The notes: a model not told the origin generated them from the letters alone. Positions 28,431 to 36,231 are shown, counted from the stretch's first letter. The stretch: DNA of 64,000 bases from Salinarimonas sp052380005 (GCA_052380005.1 JBQTCJ010000014.1); one strand, 5' to 3'. Program-made: numbers and translations.

Positions 28431-30203
28431 TCACAGCGGCCAGACGACGAGGATCATCGGGATCCCCACGCACAGGACGACGATCTCGAGCGGCAGGCCG
28501 AGGCGCCAGTAGTCGCCGAAGCGGAAGCCGCCGGGGCCGAGGATGAGGGTGTTGTTCTGGTGGCCGATCGGGGTCAGGAAGGCGCAGGACGAACCGATCG
28601 CCACCGCCATCAGGAACGGGTCGGGGTTCGCCCCCATCACGCCGGCGATCCCGATGGCGATCGGGCACATGACCGTCGCGGTCGCCGCGTTGTTCATGAA
28701 ATCCGTGAGGCACATCGTCATCACCATGAGGCCGACGAGCACCAGGACTGGGCTCCCCTCCCCGATCAGCCCCATCATCCCGCGCGCAACGGCGTCCGCA
28801 GCACCGGTCGACGCGACGGCGCCCGCCACGGGGATGAGCGCTCCCAGCAGCACGATCACCGGCCACTCGACGGCTCCATAGAGCTCGCGCGTCGGCACGA
28901 TGGAGGCGAGGACGTAGGCGAGCGCGGCGAGGGTGAAGGCGATCTCGACGGGGAGGATTCCCAGCGCCGTCGCGCCCACCGCCGCGGCCATGATGCCGGT
29001 CGCGAGCCAGGCGTCGCGCTTCGCCGGGAAGCGCAGCGCGCGCTCGGCCAGCGGCACGCAGTCGAAATGGGCGGAGAAATCGGCGAGCGTCTCGGGCGTG
29101 CCCTGGAGGAGCAGCACGTCGCCGGGCGCGAGGCGCGTCTGCCGCAGCCGCGAGATCGAGCGCCGGCCCTGGCGCGAGATGGCCAGGAGGTTGATCGCAT
29201 GGCGCGAGCGGAGCTTGAGGTGCTGCGCCGTGCGCCCGATCAGCGGCGAGCCCGGGCGCACCACCACCTCGGCCATCACCGTGTGCTCGGCCTCGAGCGC
29301 ACGCACGCCGGTGCGCTTGTCCTCCTCGAGGGTCAGCCCGAGCTTGGCGAGCGCCTGGGGCAGGTTCTTCGAATCCGCCTCGATGACGAGGATGTCGTCC
29401 TCGCGCAGGCTGCGCCAGTTCTGCGGGGCGGGGATGCGCGCGTTGTCGCGCACGAGGCCCACGACCTGCGCCTCCGCCGCAGCGAGCGTCTCCTCGACCT
29501 CCTTCAACGTCATGCCCACCGCCCGCGCCTTGGCGGGCACCCGTGCCTCGGTGAGGTAGGCGCCGATGTCGAAATTCTGCCCCGCGCCGCGGGGACGGTT
29601 GGGCACGAGGAACCGCGAGCCCAGCACCACGAGGAGCACGCCCGCCCCGGCGACCGCGACGCCGACGGGCGCGAAGTCGAACATGCCGAAGGGCGTGCCG
29701 GTCGCGCTCGCCCGGAAGCCGGCGACGATGAGGTTCGGCGGCGTGCCGATCAGTGTCGTCATGCCACCCAGGATCGAGGCGAAGGAGAGCGGCATCAGGA
29801 TCTGCCCCGGCGCCACCTCCGCCCTGCGGGCGGCGGCGAGCGCGGCGGGCATCATCAGCGCGAGCGCGCCGATGTTGTTCATGAAGGCGGACATGAACGC
29901 GGTGAGCGCGCACAGCGTGAGGATGATCGACCAGGCGCCTGCGCCCTCGTGCAGGACGCGGCGCACGACACGGTCGATGGCGCCGCTCGCGGCGAGGCCG
30001 TGGCTGAGGACGAGCACGGCGGCGACCGTGATCACGGCGGGATGGCCGAACCCCGTGAACGCCGCCTCGGCCGGCACGAGGCCCACGAGTACGCAGGCGA
30101 TCAGGGCCGCCACCGCGACGAGATCGTGGCGCCATCGGCCCCAGAGGAAGAGGCCCATCGCGACCGCGATGATCGCCAGGATCATGACCTGAGGCGCCGT
30201 CAT
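28431..30203 (-). CDS. SLC13-family anion/sodium symporter with two RCK_C (TrkA-C) domains
   Basis: A 590-residue membrane protein. Two bundles of hydrophobic helices flank two cytoplasmic TrkA-C domains at about 210-300 and 305-390 (EDDILVIEADSKNL; LAPGDVLLLQGTPETLADF). The repeated SLC13 helix-hairpin signatures are FMNNIGALALMMPAALAAAR with GTPPNLIVAG in the first half, and FMNNAATATVMCPIAIG with TPIGHQNNTLI in the second. Proteins of this kind carry sulfate, phosphate, dicarboxylates or similar anions. The start MTAPQVMILAIIAVAMGLFL is the first helix. Single gene. Confidence 0.92.
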   Translation of the reverse strand: MTAPQVMILAIIAVAMGLFLWGRWRHDLVAVAALIACVLVGLVPAEAAFTGFGHPAVITVAAVLVLSHGLAASGAIDRVVRRVLHEGAGAWSIILTLCALTAFMSAFMNNIGALALMMPAALAAARRAEVAPGQILMPLSFASILGGMTTLIGTPPNLIVAGFRASATGTPFGMFDFAPVGVAVAGAGVLLVVLGSRFLVPNRPRGAGQNFDIGAYLTEARVPAKARAVGMTLKEVEETLAAAEAQVVGLVRDNARIPAPQNWRSLREDDILVIEADSKNLPQALAKLGLTLEEDKRTGVRALEAEHTVMAEVVVRPGSPLIGRTAQHLKLRSRHAINLLAISRQGRRSISRLRQTRLAPGDVLLLQGTPETLADFSAHFDCVPLAERALRFPAKRDAWLATGIMAAAVGATALGILPVEIAFTLAALAYVLASIVPTRELYGAVEWPVIVLLGALIPVAGAVASTGAADAVARGMMGLIGEGSPVLVLVGLMVMTMCLTDFMNNAATATVMCPIAIGIAGVMGANPDPFLMAVAIGSSCAFLTPIGHQNNTLILGPGGFRFGDYWRLGLPLEIVVLCVGIPMILVVWPL

Positions 30204-30424
30204 GGGCCGTTCCCACCGATCCGAGCTGCGGGCAAGGGCGACGGCCTCCCGCGCGGCGCCTCGTCCGCGAGCGCCGCGCTTCGAGCGAAGTTCGAACACA
30301 CATCGGCACGTCGGGCAAGCCCCGGGGAGCCGCGCCCCGGACATGACGACCCTGCCGCCCCGCGCCTTGCGGTCGCAACCGGCGCGCCCTACCCCTGTCT
30401 GCCGGAGACGCACGGGAGGCGCAC

Positions 30425-31606
30425 ATGGCGGACGAGCTCGGGGCACGGCGCGCCGCCGTCGGCGAGGGTCTCGCGCCGTGGCTGCCGGCGCTGCTCGCCG
30501 TCCTCGTGGGCATCGGCTTCGCGCGCTTCGCCTACACGCCGCTGCTGCCGCTCCTCGTCGAGCGCGACTGGGTGAGCGCGCCGCAGGCCGCCTTCGCGGG
30601 CGCGGCGAACCTCGCGGGCTACCTCGTCGGTGCCCTCCTCGCGCAGGCGCTCGCCGCACGGCCCGAGCGCGGCGCGATCCTCAACACGGCGCTCGCCCTC
30701 GCCGTCGTCTCGCTCGCCGCCTGCGCGGCGCCGCTCGGTGCGCTCTGGCTCTCCGCGTTCCGCTTCCTCGCCGGCGTGGCCGGCGGGCTCGTCATGGTGC
30801 TCGGACCCTCCGCCATCCTCTCGCGCACGCCGCCGGAGGCGAAGAGCCGGGTGTCGGGCATCGTCTTCGCGGGCGTCGGCGTCGGCATCGTGCTCTCGGG
30901 CGCGTTGCTGCCGGCGCTGGCGACGCTCGGGCTCGTCGCCACCTGGCTCGCGCTCGCCGGGATGGCGCTCCTGCTGACCGCGATCGCCTGGCGGCGCTGG
31001 CCGGACGGCGCGGGCGCGTCCGTCGGCGGGGAGATGCCGAAGCGGGCCCCCGCGGCCATCGCGCTCCTCGTCCTCGCCTACGCCACGGACGGCGCGGGCT
31101 TCATCCCCCACACGCTCTTCCTGTCGGACTTCGTCGCCCGCGGGCTCGGCCGGGGCGAGGCCGCGGGCGGGCTCGCCTGGACGGCCTTCGGCATCGGCGC
31201 CCTCGTCGGCGCGCCTTTGTCCGGGCTCGTCGCGACGCGCATCGGTGCCGGGCGCGCGCTCGTGGGCGCGCTCTTCGTCAAGGCGCTCGCGGTGGCGCTG
31301 CCCCTCGTCTCCACCGCGACCGCGGCGATCTGGCTCTCGGCGCTCGTCGCGGGCGCGCTGACGCCCGGCATGGTCGCCCTCGCCGCGGGCCTCACGGCGA
31401 GCCTCGCGAGCGGCCCGGCCCAGGCACGGCTGTTCGGGACGATGACGATCGCCTTCGCCGTCGCCCAGGCGGCGGGGGCCTACGCGCTCTCGGCGCTGTT
31501 CGCCGCGAGCGGCTCGCACCTGCCGCTGTTCGCGGCGGGCGCCGCGGTGCTCGCCGTCGGCGGTGTGGCGGCGATCGGGGCCGTGCGGATGCTCGGGCGG
31601 GGGTGA
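30425..31606 (+). CDS. YbfB/YjiJ-family MFS transporter
   Basis: A 393-residue transporter with twelve predicted helices. The first carries the family marker VGIGFARFAYTPLLPLLVER. The A-like loop and the RFLAGVAGGLVMVLGPSAIL helix are typical of this group, usually annotated as efflux of sugars, aromatic acids or drugs. It ends 97 bases from, and convergent with, the opine-dehydrogenase-like operon. It is therefore not co-transcribed with that operon, but it is the closest transporter to it. Confidence 0.88.
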   Translation: MADELGARRAAVGEGLAPWLPALLAVLVGIGFARFAYTPLLPLLVERDWVSAPQAAFAGAANLAGYLVGALLAQALAARPERGAILNTALALAVVSLAACAAPLGALWLSAFRFLAGVAGGLVMVLGPSAILSRTPPEAKSRVSGIVFAGVGVGIVLSGALLPALATLGLVATWLALAGMALLLTAIAWRRWPDGAGASVGGEMPKRAPAAIALLVLAYATDGAGFIPHTLFLSDFVARGLGRGEAAGGLAWTAFGIGALVGAPLSGLVATRIGAGRALVGALFVKALAVALPLVSTATAAIWLSALVAGALTPGMVALAAGLTASLASGPAQARLFGTMTIAFAVAQAAGAYALSALFAASGSHLPLFAAGAAVLAVGGVAAIGAVRMLGRG

Positions 31607-31703
31607 GCGAGCGGCGACTGTAGCCGAGGCCGCCCTCGAAGGGGCGCCGACCAAGCGTTGGAAATCACGCAGTGCCGATTGCACGACTGATCTTGCATGC
31701 GCC

Positions 31704-32783
31704 TCAACCCAGCGCCGCCATCAACGCCTCGATCCCGTCGAACGGCGCGACCAGCGCCGTACCGGGGAGCGCCTCGGGCGGCGGCGCGTCCGGCTCCAGC
31801 GTCGCCCGCCAGCGCAGGATCGCATCGGCGCACGGCGTCGCTGCGCCGGCGAGCCGCAGGATCGCGCGCACGCAGGCGAGCCCGTGGTCGATGTCCTCGG
31901 TGACGTACGGCGACGACGGCGCGATCCCACCCCCCTCGGCCGCGGGACGGATCGGCGCCGGGCGGCCGGACAGGGTGTGCAGGCCTCGGAAGCGCCGCGT
32001 CAGCGTCGCGGCGTCGTTCGCGTCGTACTGGAAGAGGATCGGCGCAATGAAGGACGTGTCGCGCGGGATCGCCCGGCGCCCCGCCTGGAGCTCGGCGTCG
32101 AGGCGCAGGAGGACGCGGGTGGCGTCCTCGTCCCAATCGGTGAAGAACTCCAGGCTCCCGGTCGGCCGCCTCCCCGTCTCGAAGAGCGCGTAGAGCCGTG
32201 CCGGGTTGACGACGGAGTTCGACGGGCTGAGCTCGATGTTCACGTAGTGCGAGACCGGCACGGTCCGCACCTGGAGGAGCCGCGCCACCAGCTCGGCGAC
32301 CGGGGCGGAGCGCTCCGCGGGCATCGCCGCGACGTAGCTCTGCCGCCTCACGCCGGAGAGGGAGACCAGCCGTCCGGCCTCGTGCGCGCGCACCACGAAA
32401 GGTATCCGCTGGACCCCGAAGACGCAGCTCTCCACGGGCAGGAGCCGGCGCGCCACGATGCCGAAGCCGCCGAAGCCGGGGACGCCGCCCACCAGGGTTC
32501 GGGCGTCGAGATGCGGCGCGATCGCCGCGAGCGCGGCCGGGATCTCCGCATGGGGAACGCACACGAGCACCATGTCGCAGCCGGGGATGCAGTCCTGCGC
32601 ACGCTGGAAGGCACCGCGCAGCGGCAGGTCGACCGCGCGTCCGTCCGGGAGGATGCCCCGCAGCCGGTCCGACCAGGCGCCCGGCGCGGGAACGAGCATC
32701 CGCACGCCGTGCCCCGCGAGCGCCGCGGCGAAGGCGACGGAATGGGCGATCGGACCCTCCCCGCACACGACGACGCGCAGCAC
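31704..32783 (-). CDS. Opine-dehydrogenase-fold protein 2, catalytic histidine replaced by asparagine
   Basis: A 359-residue protein of the NAD/NADP octopine/nopaline dehydrogenase fold. A Rossmann domain starts at once (LRVVVCGEGPIAHSVAFAAA, G-x-G-x-x-A). The C-terminal opine domain has LSPSNSVVNPARLYALFE (about 185-202), EFFTDWDEDATRVLLRLDAE and YVTEDIDHGLACVRAILRLA (Asp297). In this family the motif reads NP-x-x-H-P with a catalytic His; here the residue is Asn193, while the paired Asp is kept. Start: GTG at 32783, five bases after a perfect GGGGAGG; the upstream gene stops two bases earlier. Either catalytically altered, or a structural or sensing partner of the intact paralogue next door. 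Confidence 0.8.
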   Translation of the reverse strand: MLRVVVCGEGPIAHSVAFAAALAGHGVRMLVPAPGAWSDRLRGILPDGRAVDLPLRGAFQRAQDCIPGCDMVLVCVPHAEIPAALAAIAPHLDARTLVGGVPGFGGFGIVARRLLPVESCVFGVQRIPFVVRAHEAGRLVSLSGVRRQSYVAAMPAERSAPVAELVARLLQVRTVPVSHYVNIELSPSNSVVNPARLYALFETGRRPTGSLEFFTDWDEDATRVLLRLDAELQAGRRAIPRDTSFIAPILFQYDANDAATLTRRFRGLHTLSGRPAPIRPAAEGGGIAPSSPYVTEDIDHGLACVRAILRLAGAATPCADAILRWRATLEPDAPPPEALPGTALVAPFDGIEALMAALG

Positions 32784-32785
32784 GC

Positions 32786-33790
32786 TCACCTCCCCGTCCG
32801 AGACTGCCACGCCACGATGGCTTCCGCCGTCGGCATCGCCTGTCCGGCACGCCGCGCCAGCGCGACGACGTAGGCGAGGCCGCGTCCTATGTCCTCGCGC
32901 ACGAAGCGGTGCTCCCGGTCGAGCGTGGGGCGTCCGTCGACGATTCGGATCGGCACGGGCACCTCCGCGAGCGCCGCCTCGCCGCGGATCTCGGCGGTGA
33001 CCCGCGCCGGGTTCGGCACGGGATCGCGGTCGACGAGCGTCCGCACGTGGCTTCGCGACAGGCCGAGCGCGTCGCGAAGACGAGCGAGCTCGCCGTGCAG
33101 GGCGAGGAGGATCTCGGACGCGCGGTCGTCCCAGCCCGCGTAGAACCCTCCCCCGTCGGCGGCGCGATCCTCGCCGGGGCCGCTGGCGATGGCCCAGAGG
33201 CGCGCGGGGTGGATCAACGGGTTGCCCGGCGACACGCTGACATGGTCGTAGGACGGCGCCATCTCGATCCCGACCGGGAGCAGCGCGCCGAGGACATCGC
33301 CGACGAGCGCGCGATCGTCCGCGTCGACCGCCGCGGCGACGACGGAGCTGCGCACGCCGCGCAGGTCGCAGCCCGTACCGTCCGCGAGCGGGCGGGCGAC
33401 GAGGGGGCTGCGCTGCAGGCCCGCGCAGGCGGGCCAGAGCGCATCGATCGCCGCGAGCTCCTCGCGGAACGGCCCGGTCCCCTCCCAGGCGAGGAGGACG
33501 CGGCACGCGGGCATGGCGCCCGCGAGCATGCGCAGAAGGTCCGGCCGGGCGTCGGTCGGCACCGCCAGGACGACGACCGCGGCGTCGTGGACGGCGCTGC
33601 GCGGGTCCGGCCGCACGGTCGCGCGGCCGGCCGCGCAGGTCGCACCCGCATTGACGCAGCGGAATGTCCGCGAGCCGAGCCCGACCGCGCGACGCCCCCA
33701 GAGGGAGACCTCGAGGTCCGCCCTCCCTCCGAGGAGCGCTGCGAGCGCGAGCCCGATCCCGCCGCTGCCCAGGATCGCGACGGCCGTCAT
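32786..33790 (-). CDS. Opine-dehydrogenase-fold protein 1, catalytic dyad intact
   Basis: A 334-residue member of the octopine/nopaline (opine) dehydrogenase fold. It has Rossmann motif VAILGSGGIGLALAALLG (residues 4-21), the opine-domain signature VSPGNPLIHPARLWAI with His194, the GGGFYAGWDDRASEILLALH helix, and FVREDIGRGLAYVVALARRA with Asp300. His and Asp match the dyad described for opine dehydrogenases that reductively join an amino acid amine to a 2-oxo acid using NAD(P)H. It resembles its downstream neighbour across the C-terminal domain, so the two are ancient paralogues. The ATG overlaps the upstream oxidase stop as ATGA. The product is unknown. Confidence 0.82.
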   Translation of the reverse strand: MTAVAILGSGGIGLALAALLGGRADLEVSLWGRRAVGLGSRTFRCVNAGATCAAGRATVRPDPRSAVHDAAVVVLAVPTDARPDLLRMLAGAMPACRVLLAWEGTGPFREELAAIDALWPACAGLQRSPLVARPLADGTGCDLRGVRSSVVAAAVDADDRALVGDVLGALLPVGIEMAPSYDHVSVSPGNPLIHPARLWAIASGPGEDRAADGGGFYAGWDDRASEILLALHGELARLRDALGLSRSHVRTLVDRDPVPNPARVTAEIRGEAALAEVPVPIRIVDGRPTLDREHRFVREDIGRGLAYVVALARRAGQAMPTAEAIVAWQSRTGR

Positions 33791-34545
33791 CGCCGGATGG
33801 CGCCTCCCGCGGGATCTCCGCCGGCGGGCGTGCGCGCGTGCCACAGGTGGTCGAGCGCCTCCAGCTCGGCGAAGTAGTCGGCCACGAGCCGCGAGATGCC
33901 GGCGAGGATCGCATCGGCCGCGAACAGCCGCCGCGTGTCGCCGACGAGCGTGGCCAGCACCTCCGCGACGACCTCGGCGTGATCGAGATTCTCGTCGAGC
34001 GCCCGGTGCTTGCTCGCACCGCGCACCGCGGCGTCGCCGAAGCGCGCGCGCACCGTCTCGATCACGGGCGTGGAGCCGAGGTCGGAGCACTTCTCCGCCC
34101 AGAAGGAGTAGAGCACCACGGGGAGCGGGCCGTGCAGCGCCATCGCGCCGCGGACGTACGCCACGAGCGCGCGCGTGGCCGCGAGCGGCTCGAGCGCATC
34201 GACCGCCTCGCGCCCGATCCCCATGCCCTCCAGGTCGCGGAGGTAGTAGCGATCGTGGACGGCCTCGGACCGGGCGTAGCCGGCCCAGATCTCGGCGGCA
34301 CGGGGATCCGCCTGCGCGATCATCCGCGTCGCCTCGCTGTCCAGCTGCCGGAACTGCCGGATGCGGATCACGTGCTCGGCCGAGTGCCGGGCGAGAACCC
34401 ACGCCGAGAGACGTCGTGGGTCCGTCGCGAAGGCGTCGGCCGTTGTCGAGGAGCTTCGGACGGCGAGCATCTGGGCGGCCATGCGGCCGCTGAGGATGCC
34501 GTCGACCTGCGCGACGGAAAGGACGCCCATGGCCCGCACCGTCAC
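33787..34545 (-). CDS. Heme-oxygenase-like (HDO/CADD/TenA-fold) metal-dependent oxidase candidate
   Basis: About 252 residues, all helical, with no signal peptide. Candidate metal ligands sit in the order seen in heme-oxygenase-like di-iron oxidases such as UndA and CADD. They are Glu94-x2-His97 (RSEAVHDRYY), Glu151 (FWAEKCSDLG), and His180-x3-Asp184 followed by His189 (KHRALDENLDHAE). Members cleave C-C bonds, decarboxylate, or N-oxygenate amino-acid-derived substrates. The GTG at 34545 overlaps the stop of the small upstream gene as GTGA; an ATG at 34530 is the alternative start. Its own stop overlaps the next gene as ATGA. The fold call is from motif spacing, not a search. Confidence 0.75.
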   Translation of the reverse strand: MTVRAMGVLSVAQVDGILSGRMAAQMLAVRSSSTTADAFATDPRRLSAWVLARHSAEHVIRIRQFRQLDSEATRMIAQADPRAAEIWAGYARSEAVHDRYYLRDLEGMGIGREAVDALEPLAATRALVAYVRGAMALHGPLPVVLYSFWAEKCSDLGSTPVIETVRARFGDAAVRGASKHRALDENLDHAEVVAEVLATLVGDTRRLFAADAILAGISRLVADYFAELEALDHLWHARTPAGGDPAGGAIRR

Positions 34546-34751
34546 TTGACGATGTCGAAGCCGAAGGGAAGGCTGGCGATGACCTTCTTCCCGCCGTGAT
34601 CCTTGCTGGAGTTCTCGAGCAGCGCCTTCAGCTCGATCGCGCTGTCCAGCATGCCGGCGAGGACGGACTTGTCCCCGTCGGACAGGTTGCTCTCCGCGAC
34701 CCGGGCCTGCACGGCCTTCAGGTCGGCGCTGCTCACGTCCCGCTTGCTCAT
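34542..34751 (-). CDS. 69-residue small protein heading the oxidase/opine-dehydrogenase operon
   Basis: A short soluble protein. Residues 1-48 read as two or three amphipathic helices (SSADLKAVQARVAESNLS; SVLAGMLDSAIELKALLENS). A flexible KDHGG hinge follows, then a distinct C-terminal tail KKVIASLPFGFDIVK. This leader-hinge-tail layout is like a precursor peptide, but it lacks Cys, Ser/Thr-rich or repeated core residues. It could equally be a carrier, adaptor or regulatory subunit. Its stop overlaps the oxidase start as GTGA, so it is made together with that enzyme. No known family recognised. Confidence 0.7.
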   Translation of the reverse strand: MSKRDVSSADLKAVQARVAESNLSDGDKSVLAGMLDSAIELKALLENSSKDHGGKKVIASLPFGFDIVK

Positions 34752-35071
34752 GTCCGCGTATCCCTACGTCGATGATGGCGATCGCACCGCACGGGCGACC
34801 GGCGACGAGCGAGACGATCGGCCCGACCGCGGAGGGCCGGCCGAAGACGAGGGCTCTGCGACGGCCCCGATTGGACCTCCCTCGGTCGACGCAATTTCAG
34901 CTTACGCCATTCGATAAACATAAGGTAGTAGGTAATCGTCGCGATTGACTGAGGGGTGGATTCGGAGACCGCCGCCGAGGCGCGTGTGCGATGCCGCGGA
35001 TCGGCGCGTGAAACGAAAAAGGGGCCCGCGCGAACGCGGGCCCCTCCGATCGCGAAACGCTCGCGACGAGA
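34752..35071. other. Intergenic region between rpsI and the small-protein operon
   Basis: 320 bases. The rpsI side holds an intrinsic terminator (35016-35044). The middle, about 34890-34960, is a conspicuous AT-richer block in otherwise GC-rich DNA and includes, on the minus strand, TACCTACTACCTTATG and TTTATCG. It is the likely promoter/operator zone for the operon starting at 34751, leaving a leader of up to roughly 150 bases. I could not assign clear -35 and -10 boxes and see no ORF. Confidence 0.55.
35016..35044 (-). terminator. Intrinsic terminator of rplM-rpsI
   Basis: A perfect 10-bp stem GGGGCCCGCG/CGCGGGCCCC with a four-base loop, read on the minus strand and followed directly by a run of five T (35020-35016). 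It begins 28 bases after the rpsI stop and insulates the next operon on the same strand. Confidence 0.9.
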
Positions 35072-35551
35072 TCAGCGCTTGGAGAACTGGAACGAGCGGC
35101 GGGCCTTGGCCTTGCCGTACTTCTTGCGCTCGACCGTGCGGGAGTCGCGCGTCAGGAAGCCGTTCTTCTTGAGCACGCCGCGCAGCTCCGGCTCGTAGTA
35201 GGTCAGCGCCTTCGACAGGCCGTGGCGCACCGCGCCGGCCTGGCCGGAGAGACCGCCGCCGGCGACCGTGACGGTGATGTCGTACTGGTCGACACGGTTC
35301 GTCAGCTGGAGCGGCTGGTTGAGGATCATCCGCAGGACCGGGCGCGCGAAGTAGACCTCGAGCGTGCGGTCGTTGACGGTGATCTTGCCGGTGCCGGGGC
35401 GGATCCAGACGCGGGCGATGGCGTCCTTGCGCTTGCCGGTGGCGTAGGCGCGGCCGTAGGCGTCGAGCTTCTGGACGTGGACCGGACGCTCCTCGGCGGG
35501 CGTCGTGGTCTGCGCCTGGCCGAGATCGGAGAGGGACTGAAGGGTCGCCAT
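35072..35551 (-). CDS. rpsI: 30S ribosomal protein S9
   Basis: A 159-residue S9 protein with the alphaproteobacterial N-terminal extension of about 35 residues. The S9 core begins at YGRAYATGKRKDAIARVWIR, includes GGGLSGQAGAVRHGLSKAL, and ends in the invariant basic tail KKYGKAKARRSFQFSKR. That tail reaches the ribosomal P-site tRNA. It starts two bases after the rplM stop and is followed by a strong terminator. Confidence 0.98.
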   Translation of the reverse strand: MATLQSLSDLGQAQTTTPAEERPVHVQKLDAYGRAYATGKRKDAIARVWIRPGTGKITVNDRTLEVYFARPVLRMILNQPLQLTNRVDQYDITVTVAGGGLSGQAGAVRHGLSKALTYYEPELRGVLKKNGFLTRDSRTVERKKYGKAKARRSFQFSKR

Positions 35552-35553
35552 CG

Positions 35554-36015
35554 TCAGATCCTCACGTTCTTCGAGTTCATCGCCGCGACGTCGAGCACCT
35601 CGGGCTGCTGCGCCTCGTGGGGATGCTCCGTGCCCGGGTAGACGCGCAGGTTGCCCATGATCTTGCGGAAGAGCGGGCCGCGCGGGAGCATGCGCTCCAC
35701 GGCCTTCTCGACCACGCGCTCCGGGAAGCGGCCCTCGAGGATCGAGCGCGCGGTGCGCTCCTTGATGCCGCCCGGATGGCCGGTGTGGTGGTAGTACACC
35801 TTCTGCTCGCGCTTGCGGCCAGTGAACTTCACCTTGTCGGCATTGATGACGATGACGTTGTCGCCGCAATCGACGTGGGGCGTGTACGCGGGCTTGTGCT
35901 TGCCGCGCAGGCGCATCGCCACGATCGACGCGAGCCGGCCCACGACGAGCCCGTCCGCATCGATCACGACCCACTTCTTCTCGACGTCGGCGGGCTTCAG
36001 CGAAAAGGTCTTCAT
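35554..36015 (-). CDS. rplM: 50S ribosomal protein L13
   Basis: A 153-residue L13 protein (KTFSLKPADVEKKWVVIDAD at the start; GDNVIVINADKVKFTGRK in the middle; PRGPLFRKIMGNLRVYPG near the end). It forms the conserved L13-S9 operon. A promoter and two GC hairpins lie in its roughly 73-base leader; in E. coli L13 represses its own operon by binding the mRNA leader, so the hairpins are plausible but unproven regulatory targets. Confidence 0.98.
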   Translation of the reverse strand: MKTFSLKPADVEKKWVVIDADGLVVGRLASIVAMRLRGKHKPAYTPHVDCGDNVIVINADKVKFTGRKREQKVYYHHTGHPGGIKERTARSILEGRFPERVVEKAVERMLPRGPLFRKIMGNLRVYPGTEHPHEAQQPEVLDVAAMNSKNVRI

Positions 36016-36033
36016 CGCGCTGGTTCCCTGTCG

Positions 36034-36085
36034 GGGGCCGGTCGGCCCCGTGCGAAACGAGAAGCCGCCGGGCGGACCCGGCGGC
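36034..36085 (-). promoter_or_regulatory. Two hairpins in the rplM-rpsI mRNA leader
   Basis: Hairpin 1 is GCCGCCGGG/CCCGGCGGC (36064-36072 with 36077-36085), a perfect 9-bp stem with a four-base loop, right at the predicted 5' end of the mRNA. Hairpin 2 is GGGGCC/GGCCCC (36034-36039 with 36044-36049), 19 bases before the ATG. Possible roles are mRNA stability or autogenous control by L13/S9. Hairpin 1 is followed by TTCTCGTTTC on the minus strand, so weak termination of read-through from pbpC is another reading. Confidence 0.45.
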
Positions 36086-36095
36086 AGGTGGGCGG

Positions 36096-36124
36096 TGTCT
36101 ATGCGCGAACGGGCGCCCCGTCAA
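36096..36124 (-). promoter_or_regulatory. Promoter of the rplM-rpsI operon
   Basis: On the minus strand TTGACG (36124-36119), 17 bases, then TAGACA (36101-36096). The -35 is near-perfect and the spacing ideal; the -10 is weaker, as is common in GC-rich alphaproteobacteria. Predicted start near 36089. Confidence 0.5.
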
Positions 36125-36231
36125 GCCCCGCTCGACGAAAACGCGAGCCCGAAAGCCTTGGCAGGCAACGGTTCGGCACGCTCTTACCGAGATACCACAT
36201 CATTGCGTACCAGAATACCGTCCGGCGGTCC

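Noticed and set aside
31704..34751. Calling the operon a staphylopine/pseudopaline biosynthesis cluster
   Set aside because: No nicotianamine-synthase-like or histidine racemase gene and no TonB receptor are present; only the opine dehydrogenase fold is shared.
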